Shown in pieces: positions 1 through 5,655 of a stretch of DNA of 9,152 bases. The DNA lies in NCBI GenBank assembly GCA_038258185.1, contig JBBSQD010000264.1, positions 1-9,152 of the forward strand, written 5' to 3'. The notes under the pieces are model-generated. The model worked only from the letters and a program-made list of their open reading frames with translations, was not told the DNA's origin and did no database searches. Both the position numbers and the translations under genes were made by a program. The stretch is from JAIOHN01 sp038258185 (lineage in GTDB: Bacteria; Chloroflexota; Anaerolineae; Aggregatilineales; Phototrophicaceae). Each line of letters opens with the position of its first letter. Positions within the stretch are counted from its first letter, which is position 1.

Positions 1-2215
1 ACTCAGCGCCCTGGTTCTCGTTTGCGCGGTCGGGGTGCAACCCATCGCGGCAGCCACCGGTAGTCGGATCATAAACGGTCAGATTGAGATCATTCCGCCC
101 CAGAAACCACTCAAAAGCCCGTTGCGCCTCGGTGTACCAGTGTTTGTCACCGGTCATTCGATAGGCTTCGAGGCAGGCAGAAATCATCGTCTGTGCCTCT
201 ACGGGTTGTTGATCAAATCGCGCTTTTTCACCGCCCCACTGATAAAAGCCATTGGAGCCAATCGGTGCGAAATGCCCGGCAGGGGTATCGGCGACCTGGA
301 TATCTGCTAACCATTTCAGGGATTCTAATCCAGCCTCACTCATCTCGTGATTGGGTATCCACTGACCACACATCAGCATCGCTCGGGGTAGGACTGCATT
401 GCAATAAGCCAGCTCATTTTCAAACCAGTGCCATCCATCCTTGCGATTCGCCTGATACAAGGTGAGCAGGCGCCCTGCCAATTCGTCGCGAATCTGACTG
501 ATCAGGCGGTCACCGTCGAATCGGCGTAAATATTCGTGAATGCCAATTAATGTAAAAGCCCATGAGCGTGGGCTGGTGGTTTCAAGGATGGTGGGTAACG
601 CCTGTTCAAATAACCAGCTCGCCATGCTGATCATATCTGGTGTGTTGGAGCGACCAATGACCGTGCCCAATGCCCATAGCGTGCGGCCATGACTGTCCTC
701 GGAGCCACTTTCTTCCAGCCAATGACGCTGATAACTCATGAAATTGCGAAAGCGACCGGTCTGGTTATTAAAGGCATAGGCGATAAACGCCAGATAACGG
801 TTGGACAGGGTTAATGACTGCCCATTGCCTAACTCTAATTCCGCGAGATAGGTACTGACAATCAAAGCGCGCGCATTGTCGTCGATACAATAACCCTCAT
901 TATAATTGGGGACTGTGAATCTGGCGTGTTGTAATATGCCCGTATCATCCGTCATATGAAGCAAATGATCGAGCTTGAGGGGCGGTAATTCGCTGGGACG
1001 TTGATCCAGGGACTTGACTACCAGGCTGGACACTGATGAATGTTGCCGTTTTCCGCGAGCGCGTTCAAAACTCTCCATATAGCGTCGGGCCACTTCTGGC
1101 CAGATCATCTGGCGGCCAAACATATAGGCACGTTTACGCATCGCGTCACGCTTCGCTTCGTTATCCAGCATATCAATGACTGCCTCAGCAAGTTTTTCCG
1201 AATTATGAAAGGGGATCAGCATCCCCCGTTCATCAGCAAGCACTTCTTCAGCATACCAGTAAGGTGTCGAGATTACCGCTTTGCCTGCACCTAACGTATA
1301 GGCCAGTGTGCCAGAAGTAATCTGGGCGGCATTCAGGTAGGGCGTGAGGTAAATATCCGCCGCGCTGATGAATTGATTGAGTTCTTCCAGCGTCACGAAA
1401 CGATTGTAAAAAATCACATGGCTTTCGACCCCTTTGTCACGGGCGAGGCGCTGGAGTGACAGACGATAGGTTTCGCCTTCGCTGCGTATGACGTGGGGAT
1501 GCGTTGCGCCGAGGACGAGATAGACCACCTCAGGATGTTGGGCCACGATGGCGGGCAGGGCGCTAATCACATCTTCAATGCCCTTACTGCTGGATAACAA
1601 TCCAAAGCTGAGTAAGACCATTTTACCCTCGACCCCAAACAGATCTTTATGAAAACTGGAGTCGGTAAAGGGCACATCCGGGATGCCGTGCGGAATGAAA
1701 TCAATTTTCTCCGCCGGAACCCCATAGATTTGTTCAAGAAATTCGATGCCACGCTCACTCATGACCACTACGCGATCAGACAGCGCGGTAACTTCTTGCA
1801 GTACCGTCAGTTGATTGGCGTCGGGATGTTCCAGAATGGTGTGCAGGGTGGTGACAATCGGCATGTGCAGTTCGCGCAAAAGGGCCATGATATGACTGCC
1901 TGCCGGGCCACCATAAATCCCGTACTCATGTTGCAGGCAGACGAGATCCACATTATTGATATTGAGAAAGTCTGCCGCGCGCCGGTAGGAAGCGATGTCT
2001 TTCTCTGCAAGCTCAAAGCGCACACGCGATGGATAGGCATAACCCTCAGCAATGTCGTTGACCGGCAAAGCGATGCACGTTGTATCGCTGTATTCAGTCG
2101 CAATAGCTTCACACAGATCGGTTGTAAAGGTGGCAATGCCACATTGCCGGGGTAGATGATTTCCAATAAAGCCGATCCGTTTCATTGGCGACTGTACGAT
2201 GTTAATATCAGGCAT
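1..2215 (-). CDS. GT4-type glycosyltransferase with C-terminal helical domain, partial (3' end outside window)
   Basis: An open frame runs without a stop from an ATG at 2215 off the left edge, giving 738 visible residues. Residues 1-400 read as a GT-B glycosyltransferase of CAZy family GT4. Visible motifs are PRQCGIATFT near residue 25, LQHEYGIYGG near 95, PHGIPD near 176, SFGLLSSSKGIE near 205-214 and SGTLAYTLGAGKAVISTPYW near 300, followed by YAEEVL, the nucleotide-sugar binding part. Residues about 425-738 form a second, helix-rich domain with GYCIDDNARAL near 445 and a visible end of NENQGAE. It resembles the alpha/alpha-toroid domain seen in such fused transferases. Donor and acceptor sugars cannot be read from sequence; transfer onto an envelope or storage glycan is an inference. 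There is no signal peptide, so it is probably cytoplasmic. The 2215 start is preferred over an in-frame ATG at 2185 because GGGAA lies 8 bases upstream. The start overlaps the end of the preceding receiver gene by 8 bases (ATGCCTGA). Confidence 0.9.
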   Translation of the reverse strand, partial: MPDINIVQSPMKRIGFIGNHLPRQCGIATFTTDLCEAIATEYSDTTCIALPVNDIAEGYAYPSRVRFELAEKDIASYRRAADFLNINNVDLVCLQHEYGIYGGPAGSHIMALLRELHMPIVTTLHTILEHPDANQLTVLQEVTALSDRVVVMSERGIEFLEQIYGVPAEKIDFIPHGIPDVPFTDSSFHKDLFGVEGKMVLLSFGLLSSSKGIEDVISALPAIVAQHPEVVYLVLGATHPHVIRSEGETYRLSLQRLARDKGVESHVIFYNRFVTLEELNQFISAADIYLTPYLNAAQITSGTLAYTLGAGKAVISTPYWYAEEVLADERGMLIPFHNSEKLAEAVIDMLDNEAKRDAMRKRAYMFGRQMIWPEVARRYMESFERARGKRQHSSVSSLVVKSLDQRPSELPPLKLDHLLHMTDDTGILQHARFTVPNYNEGYCIDDNARALIVSTYLAELELGNGQSLTLSNRYLAFIAYAFNNQTGRFRNFMSYQRHWLEESGSEDSHGRTLWALGTVIGRSNTPDMISMASWLFEQALPTILETTSPRSWAFTLIGIHEYLRRFDGDRLISQIRDELAGRLLTLYQANRKDGWHWFENELAYCNAVLPRAMLMCGQWIPNHEMSEAGLESLKWLADIQVADTPAGHFAPIGSNGFYQWGGEKARFDQQPVEAQTMISACLEAYRMTGDKHWYTEAQRAFEWFLGRNDLNLTVYDPTTGGCRDGLHPDRANENQGAE

Positions 2216-2717
2216 ACTCTAAATTCCCACTTTCATGACGCCAATTCTGAAATGTTGCCTGTTTATTCCAGACTGGGGATGGATCAGGTTTATTGGGTTT
2301 CGGGGCGTTTATTGCCCACTCAGTGGTTAAACCGAAATTGACAAGGTGTTTCACGATGGCCGCCCAGCAATCGCTATCGAGAGGTTTGGGGACACACAAA
2401 ATATCGACCAAGTCATCTTCAAGGCAGGTCTCTTCACCGTCAAAAGCAGTTAAAATCACAAGCGGGATGCGCGCCATAAGCGCATTATGCTGAATTTGCT
2501 TTAGCAGGTTATCTTTATTCTGCCAAAGCATTCGAATGCTGATAAGGATAATGTCAGGCAGGTCGATAGCCTGACTATTAAGCAAGCCCAGAGCGGCCAC
2601 ACCATCTTTAACAACGCTCAAGTGGTTCGGAACATTATATTCTTTAAGGTATTCCTGGCTGAGCCGAACATCACCTGGGTTATCCTCAACCATCAACATC
2701 TCGATTAACTTATTCAT
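2208..2717 (-). CDS. Rcp1-like receiver protein lacking the phosphoacceptor Asp (pseudo-receiver)
   Basis: The product is 169 residues. It opens like stand-alone Rcp1-type receivers, with a VEDNPGDVRLSQEYL segment at residues 10-24 carrying the acidic pair E11/D12. The switch Thr (T90 in VILTAF) and the conserved Lys (K111 in VPKPLD) are present. The phosphoacceptor site after strand beta-3, normally LLDLNLP, reads LISIRML, so Ser60 replaces Asp; the following Pro and Gly of the usual loop are also gone. Classical Asp phosphorylation is therefore unlikely, and a role as a constitutive interaction module is an inference. Residues 130-169 form a Pro/Asn-rich tail outside the receiver fold. The frame extends to a GTG at 2750, but the ATG at 2717 has GAAGGA 9 bases upstream and matches the family start. 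It lies between groEL and the glycosyltransferase, and its TGA overlaps the latter's start. Confidence 0.85.
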   Translation of the reverse strand: MNKLIEMLMVEDNPGDVRLSQEYLKEYNVPNHLSVVKDGVAALGLLNSQAIDLPDIILISIRMLWQNKDNLLKQIQHNALMARIPLVILTAFDGEETCLEDDLVDILCVPKPLDSDCWAAIVKHLVNFGLTTEWAINAPKPNKPDPSPVWNKQATFQNWRHESGNLEYA

Positions 2718-2726
2718 GGAATTGGT

Positions 2727-2732
2727 TCCTTC
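2727..2732 (-). promoter_or_regulatory. Ribosome binding site deciding the pseudo-receiver start
   Basis: On the minus strand GAAGGA stands 9 bases before the ATG at 2717. This favours that start over the in-frame GTG at 2750, within whose extension the site would lie. Confidence 0.7.
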
Positions 2733-2760
2733 AATAAATAGCTTCGACACTGTTTATCAG

Positions 2761-2807
2761 AATATAAGAACCTGTGTGTTTTGCCTGCATTCAGATTATC
2801 ACACAGG
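2761..2807 (-). terminator. Possible terminator hairpin downstream of groEL
   Basis: A perfect 8-base inverted repeat (CCTGTGTG at 2800-2807 read on the minus strand, CACACAGG at 2771-2778) is followed in the direction of transcription by TTCTTATATT. The T-rich tail fits a rho-independent terminator. The 21-base loop is long and the tail is interrupted, so termination may be partial. It lies 47 bases after the groEL stop codon and before the pseudo-receiver gene, so it could lower expression of the last two genes relative to groEL. Confidence 0.4.
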
Positions 2808-2850
2808 CACACAATAATATAAGGCTGACTATCTGAACTGAAAGCAGGCA
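2782..2850 (-). repeat. Long-range inverted repeat interleaved with the terminator-like hairpin
   Basis: TGCCTGCATTCAG at 2782-2794 and CTGAAAGCAGGCA at 2838-2850 are complementary over 13 bases with one mismatch and a 43-base loop. The right arm begins three bases after the groEL TGA. Its arms interleave with those of the 2771-2807 hairpin, so the two stems can form only as alternatives or as a pseudoknot. This layout is typical of attenuators or mRNA 3'-end processing elements, but no known family is recognised. Confidence 0.45.
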
Positions 2851-2853
2851 CTC

Positions 2854-4455
2854 TCAGGCAACTGCCGGTGCTTTGTCGGCAACCAGCGCTTCGATAGTGA
2901 GAATCATCGCCGCAATGGACGCTGCACTCTCAACCGCGCTGCGTGTGACCTTGGCCGGGTCGGGCACACCAGCCGCAATCATATCGACATATTCCCCGGT
3001 CATGACGTTGTAGCCAATGCGTGGATTCTTCTGGTCTTTCTGTGCGCGGCGTACATTGGCGATAATCACAGCCCCTTCAAGACCCGCATTTTCAACCAGA
3101 CGGCGCATGGGAACTTCCAGCGCACGACGCACAATATTGACCCCGGTATTGATGTCTGCATCGTCGAATCTGAGATCAGCCAGCGCCGCTACTGCATTGA
3201 TGAGTGTGACCCCACCGCCCGGTACAATCCCATCCGCAATTGCTGCGCGAGTGGCATTCAGCGCATCCTCGACACGATGCTTCTTTTCCTTAAGCTCGGT
3301 TTCAGTTGCGGCGCCCACTTTGATAATAGCGATGCCACCACTGAGTTTTGCCAGACGTTCCTGGAGTTTTTCGCGGTCGTAATCGCTGGTACTGGCGTCA
3401 ATTTCACGTTGGATGGACTGAATGTGGCCGCTGATGGCAGTTGATTCTCCCGCACCATCAATGATTGTTGTAAGCTCTTTGGTGGCGATCACCTTACCCG
3501 CGTGCCCAAGGTCCTCAAGCGTTGTCGTTTCCAGTTTGCGCCCGACTTCTGCGCTAATCACCGTTGCGCCTGTCAGAACAGCAAGATCGTTCAGCATGGC
3601 CTTACGCCGGTCACCAAACCCGGGTGCTTTTACAGCCAGCAGCTTCACGCTGCCGCGCAGCATATTCAGGACGAGCATGGCCAGTGCCTGACTGTCGACA
3701 TCTTCAGCGATGATCAGCATCTCGCGCTTACCGGCCTGGATCAGTTTCTCCAAAAGTGGCACGAGATCCTGTGCCAGACTGATTTTCTTGTCGTAAATGA
3801 GAATATACGGCTCGTCGAGTACGGTTTCCATCGTTTCATAATTCGTGACGAAGTAGGGACTGATGTAGCCACGATCAAACTGCATGCCCTCAACATATTC
3901 AGTCTCGAAATCCATGCTGTTGCTGTCTTCAACCGTGATGACGCCGTCCTTGCCCACTTTATCCATTATCGTAGCAATCAGTTCGCCAATTTCCTTATCC
4001 TGAGCAGAGACACTGGCAACCTGTGCAATGGTAGCGCTGGTATTGACGGGGGTAGCCTGTTCCAGAATGTGATCGGAAACACATTCCACCGCCGCCAGAA
4101 TACCCTTCTTCAACAGCATGGCGTTGGCACCTGCCGCCAGATTTCGCATGCCTTCGTGAACCATCGCCTGCGCCAGAATCGTCGCGGTGGTCGTGCCATC
4201 TCCAGCGATGTCATTGGTGCGGCTGGCGGCCTCTTTCAAAAGTTGTGCGCCCATATTCTGGAATGAATTGGGCAATGCAATATCGTTGGCTACGGTGACA
4301 CCATCGTGGGTAACGGTTGGAATCCCGTACTGATTATCAATGGCGACGTTGCGCCCCTTTGGCCCCAGTGTGATGGCAACCGCGTCGGCAACTTTATCGA
4401 TACCGCGCAGTAATTGCTGGCGAGCGTCATTTTCATAAACGATTTGTTTTGGCAT
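2854..4455 (-). CDS. groEL: Chaperonin GroEL (Cpn60, 60 kDa group I chaperonin)
   Basis: The product is 533 residues, close to the usual 530-550, and acts as an ATP-driven cytoplasmic protein-folding ring with GroES. ATPase signatures are intact: LGPKGRNV at 30-37, D51, AGDGTTTATI at 84-93 and D397 in VEDALNATRAA, then GGGV at 413-416. The apical domain keeps GYISPYF (196-202) and the hydrophobic residues around LVPLLEKL and LVLNMLRG that contact substrate and GroES, so it should be functional. The C-terminus ends in ADKAPAVA and lacks the Gly-Gly-Met tail common in this family. The ATG at 4455 matches the family start (MPKQIVY) and has a weak GAAGAA upstream; in-frame ATGs at 4470 and 4506 are less likely. 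No groES gene lies next to it. Its start sits inside the preceding response regulator gene (23-base overlap), suggesting coupled translation. No CIRCE operator was found upstream. Confidence 0.97.
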   Translation of the reverse strand: MPKQIVYENDARQQLLRGIDKVADAVAITLGPKGRNVAIDNQYGIPTVTHDGVTVANDIALPNSFQNMGAQLLKEAASRTNDIAGDGTTTATILAQAMVHEGMRNLAAGANAMLLKKGILAAVECVSDHILEQATPVNTSATIAQVASVSAQDKEIGELIATIMDKVGKDGVITVEDSNSMDFETEYVEGMQFDRGYISPYFVTNYETMETVLDEPYILIYDKKISLAQDLVPLLEKLIQAGKREMLIIAEDVDSQALAMLVLNMLRGSVKLLAVKAPGFGDRRKAMLNDLAVLTGATVISAEVGRKLETTTLEDLGHAGKVIATKELTTIIDGAGESTAISGHIQSIQREIDASTSDYDREKLQERLAKLSGGIAIIKVGAATETELKEKKHRVEDALNATRAAIADGIVPGGGVTLINAVAALADLRFDDADINTGVNIVRRALEVPMRRLVENAGLEGAVIIANVRRAQKDQKNPRIGYNVMTGEYVDMIAAGVPDPAKVTRSAVESAASIAAMILTIEALVADKAPAVA

Positions 4456-4846
4456 TTTGTTTTTCTTCATATAATGGCAAGTTGATGGCTGGCTGGATAA
4501 GATCATTCACTTTAGTGATCAAGTCCTGTCTGCCGAAAGGTTTGGTTAAGCGTCCGCTGACCTTATGCGCCTCTGCCTGCGGAATTTGATCCGAATGGGC
4601 ACTGACAATCAGGACAGGGGGATGATGCAGTGGGTTTTGCAGGTGCGAGAGAAACTCAAAACCATTCATGTGCGGCATATAAATGTCTAAGGTTATGATG
4701 TCGAATGGATTTGGAAAAATTTCGAGAATATCAAGCGCTGCGCGACCACCCGCTGCCTCACAGATGGCATGACCTGCTGATTCAAGCAGCGTCCGAAGCA
4801 CAGAGCGAATGCTCGCTTCGTCGTCAATAATTAATATATTGGCCAT
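4433..4846 (-). CDS. CheY-like single-domain response regulator
   Basis: The 137-residue product is essentially only a receiver domain. It has the acidic pocket D8/D9 (ILIIDDE), phosphoacceptor D54 in TLDIYMPHMNGFEF, the switch residue S82 in IVSAHS and K102 in LTKPF, so phosphorylation should work. No DNA-binding or enzymatic output domain follows, so it should act through protein contacts or as a phosphorelay intermediate. The final 20 residues (about 118-137) are a polar tail. The ATG at 4846 has AGGTGAT immediately upstream and AAGGAA slightly further. The TGA lies inside groEL, a 23-base overlap in another frame. The phosphodonor is unknown; the divergently encoded kinase at 5656 is the nearest candidate, which is an inference from position only. 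Confidence 0.93.
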   Translation of the reverse strand: MANILIIDDEASIRSVLRTLLESAGHAICEAAGGRAALDILEIFPNPFDIITLDIYMPHMNGFEFLSHLQNPLHHPPVLIVSAHSDQIPQAEAHKVSGRLTKPFGRQDLITKVNDLIQPAINLPLYEEKQNAKTNRL

Positions 4847-4894
4847 ATCACCTGAGTTCCTTCTATAATCTGGTTCGGATTCAAACTGGTGGCC

Positions 4895-4927
4895 GAGAGG
4901 GCTAAATTAACCCTGTTTCGACCTCTC
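4895..4927. repeat. Inverted repeat upstream of the CheY-like gene
   Basis: GAGAGG at 4895-4900 and CCTCTC at 4922-4927 can pair. The sequence between them includes an AT-rich core flanked by GGG and CCC. It lies about 50-80 bases upstream of the start at 4846, in the short gap after the two tiny reading frames. It could be a 5' untranslated hairpin or a weak operator. It does not match the CIRCE heat-shock operator (TTAGCACTC-N9-GAGTGCTAA). Confidence 0.3.
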
Positions 4928-4960
4928 ACAATCCAGGCGTCCTTTAACTTCTATCCCGCA

Positions 4961-5086
4961 CTAAGTGGTTTTATCCGCGCGGTTGTCGCCAAATGCCTGC
5001 GGTCCATAACTCTGCTCATCAGCCACAGCGGCAGTTGTTACGGGCACTTCTTCGGTGGGTGCATCTGATGGATTTGTGATCGTCAC
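4961..5086 (-). CDS. Small hydrophilic peptide of unknown function, or 3' half of a frameshifted gene
   Basis: A 41-residue frame begins at a GTG at 5086 that overlaps the TGA of the preceding frame by four bases (GTGA), a common arrangement for coupled genes. The peptide starts MTITNPSDAPTEEV and continues rich in Ala, Thr, Asp and Glu with no hydrophobic segment, so it is probably disordered. No family is recognised. The junction also reads naturally as one protein: the upstream frame ends in FDVGGVL and this one opens TITNPSDAP, which a single-base shift would join. This could therefore be the second half of a broken or error-split gene of about 87 residues. There is no classic slippery heptamer at the junction. 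Confidence 0.45.
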   Translation of the reverse strand: MTITNPSDAPTEEVPVTTAAVADEQSYGPQAFGDNRADKTT

Positions 5087-5223
5087 AGCACACCGCCAAC
5101 ATCAAAAGTGAGATTGGTTCCGCTATAGGAGGTCGGAAGCAGCGAAGTCGCTGCCCAGACGATAGCCCCAAATATGATCACGAATGCAAATACAACTTTC
5201 AATAATTTCCAATTAAGATTCAC
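5083..5223 (-). CDS. 46-residue single-pass membrane peptide of unknown function (GTG start)
   Basis: The frame runs from a GTG at 5223 to a TGA at 5083-5085 and is too short for standard gene callers. The GTG is supported by AAGG at 5233-5236, nine bases upstream. The peptide has a charged N-terminus (MNLNWKLLK) followed by one hydrophobic helix, residues 9-28, ending in VWAATSLLP, then a polar segment with SGTNLTFDVGG. This pattern fits an uncleaved membrane anchor with a short external part, or the start of a longer anchored protein cut off by a frameshift. No family is recognised. It is the first gene of the leftward cluster and overlaps the next tiny frame by four bases. Confidence 0.6.
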   Translation of the reverse strand: MNLNWKLLKVVFAFVIIFGAIVWAATSLLPTSYSGTNLTFDVGGVL

Positions 5224-5246
5224 CTGTGTTTACCTTATTCAAGTTG

Positions 5247-5274
5247 TCACAGCTTTAGTAAACCTGCGCTGTGA
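5247..5274. repeat. 7-base inverted repeat, possible operator of the leftward cluster
   Basis: TCACAGC at 5247-5253 and GCTGTGA at 5268-5274 are perfectly complementary with a 14-base spacer. The pair lies just upstream of the ribosome binding site of the 46-residue membrane peptide gene. It could bind a dimeric regulator or form an RNA hairpin in the leader; nothing identifies the binder. Confidence 0.3.
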
Positions 5275-5285
5275 GAAATACAGTT

Positions 5286-5314
5286 TTTATCTGGTGAGAA
5301 GAAAATCGTGTCTT
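5286..5314 (-). promoter_or_regulatory. Weak candidate promoter for the leftward cluster
   Basis: On the minus strand AAGACA (5314-5309) and GATAAA (5291-5286) are separated by 17 bases. Each matches four of six positions of the sigma-70 consensus. The location, about 65 bases before the GTG at 5223, is sensible, but matches this weak occur by chance. Confidence 0.25.
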
Positions 5315-5467
5315 GCTGAGGCTTTGCTTGATGAGCGAGAGATGCCTGAATATTGCTTAGACCGTAACAAAAATTCAACGGGTTATCATCAAACCTGAAT
5401 TTCGAAGAAGTCGAGATCAACAACCTGTGCCGGAAGGGAAAAGTTGTCGGGCGTGCGCTTCAGGTGT

Positions 5468-5494
5468 TTGACTATGGTTTATAGCCACAGTCAA
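5468..5494. repeat. Imperfect 10-base palindromic hairpin
   Basis: TTGACTATGG at 5468-5477 and CCACAGTCAA at 5485-5494 pair over 10 bases with one mismatch and a 7-base loop. In minus-strand RNA the mismatch becomes a G-U pair, so the stem would be continuous. It lies about 30 bases upstream of the kinase -35 box and could be a regulator binding site for that promoter. No T-run follows on the minus strand, so it is not a terminator there. Confidence 0.4.
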
Positions 5495-5524
5495 TTCTAT
5501 ATCCAGTATAAGACTGCACTTTGA

Positions 5525-5553
5525 TTGACACATTGTGCTTCTGGAGGGTTTAT
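5525..5553 (+). promoter_or_regulatory. Candidate sigma-70 promoter of the kinase operon
   Basis: A perfect -35 box TTGACA (5525-5530) is followed after 17 bases by GTTTAT (5548-5553), which matches three of six -10 positions. Transcription from here would give a leader of roughly 95 bases before the ATG at 5656. The weak -10 suggests activator dependence, possibly through the palindrome at 5468-5494 (inference). Confidence 0.45.
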
Positions 5554-5602
5554 CTGTCGTCCTTTAGGATGATCTTTTGCCTATCAGGAAACTTTTCGCC
5601 AA

Positions 5603-5622
5603 CATCCTGTAAGATAAGGATG
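5603..5622 (+). repeat. Leader hairpin of the kinase gene
   Basis: CATCCT at 5603-5608 pairs with AGGATG at 5617-5622 across an 8-base loop. A second AGGATG at 5566-5571 could pair with the same CATCCT, so two alternative structures are possible. The hairpin ends 16 bases before the ribosome binding site GAAGGTG (5639-5645). A-rich sequence follows, so it is not a terminator. Confidence 0.3.
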
Positions 5623-5655
5623 AAAAAATAGTAAGAGTGAAGGTGAATCGGTGCC

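Larger units (their letters stand above)
5224..5655. other. Divergent intergenic region
   Basis: This 432-base region separates the leftward cluster from the rightward kinase operon and should hold both promoters. It contains an inverted repeat at 5247-5274, a weak minus-strand promoter candidate at 5286-5314, an imperfect palindrome at 5468-5494, a good -35 box for the kinase at 5525-5530 and a hairpin at 5603-5622. A plus-strand frame at 5174-5398 exists but is not convincing as a gene. Confidence 0.6.

Noticed and set aside
1649..2155. Plus-strand 168-residue open frame
   Set aside because: It lies antisense to the conserved N-terminal half of the glycosyltransferase, whose motifs continue without interruption on the other strand.
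1807..2166. Minus-strand 119-residue open frame
   Set aside because: It is in a different frame of the same strand as the glycosyltransferase and overlaps its conserved CGIATF and LQHEYG region.
3502..4266. Plus-strand 254-residue open frame opposite groEL
   Set aside because: It is fully antisense to an unmistakable groEL, its composition is unlike a real protein and it has no convincing ribosome binding site. It is a shadow frame.
4456..4506. Upstream groEL starts at 4470 and 4506
   Set aside because: The extra residues have no counterpart in the GroEL family and no ribosome binding site precedes either start.
4847..5223. Heat-shock CIRCE operator upstream of groEL
   Set aside because: I looked for TTAGCACTC-N9-GAGTGCTAA upstream. 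Only an unrelated GAGAGG/CCTCTC inverted repeat is present.
5174..5398. Plus-strand 74-residue open frame in the divergent region
   Set aside because: It has no good ribosome binding site, overlaps the better-supported 46-residue membrane peptide on the other strand and has no recognisable domain.
5368..5481. Plus-strand coding-like tail ending FDYGL then TAG
   Set aside because: About 37 codons with protein-like composition (FEEVEINNLCRKGKVVG) follow a TAA, but there is no start codon or binding site. It might be a gene remnant; the evidence is too thin to list.
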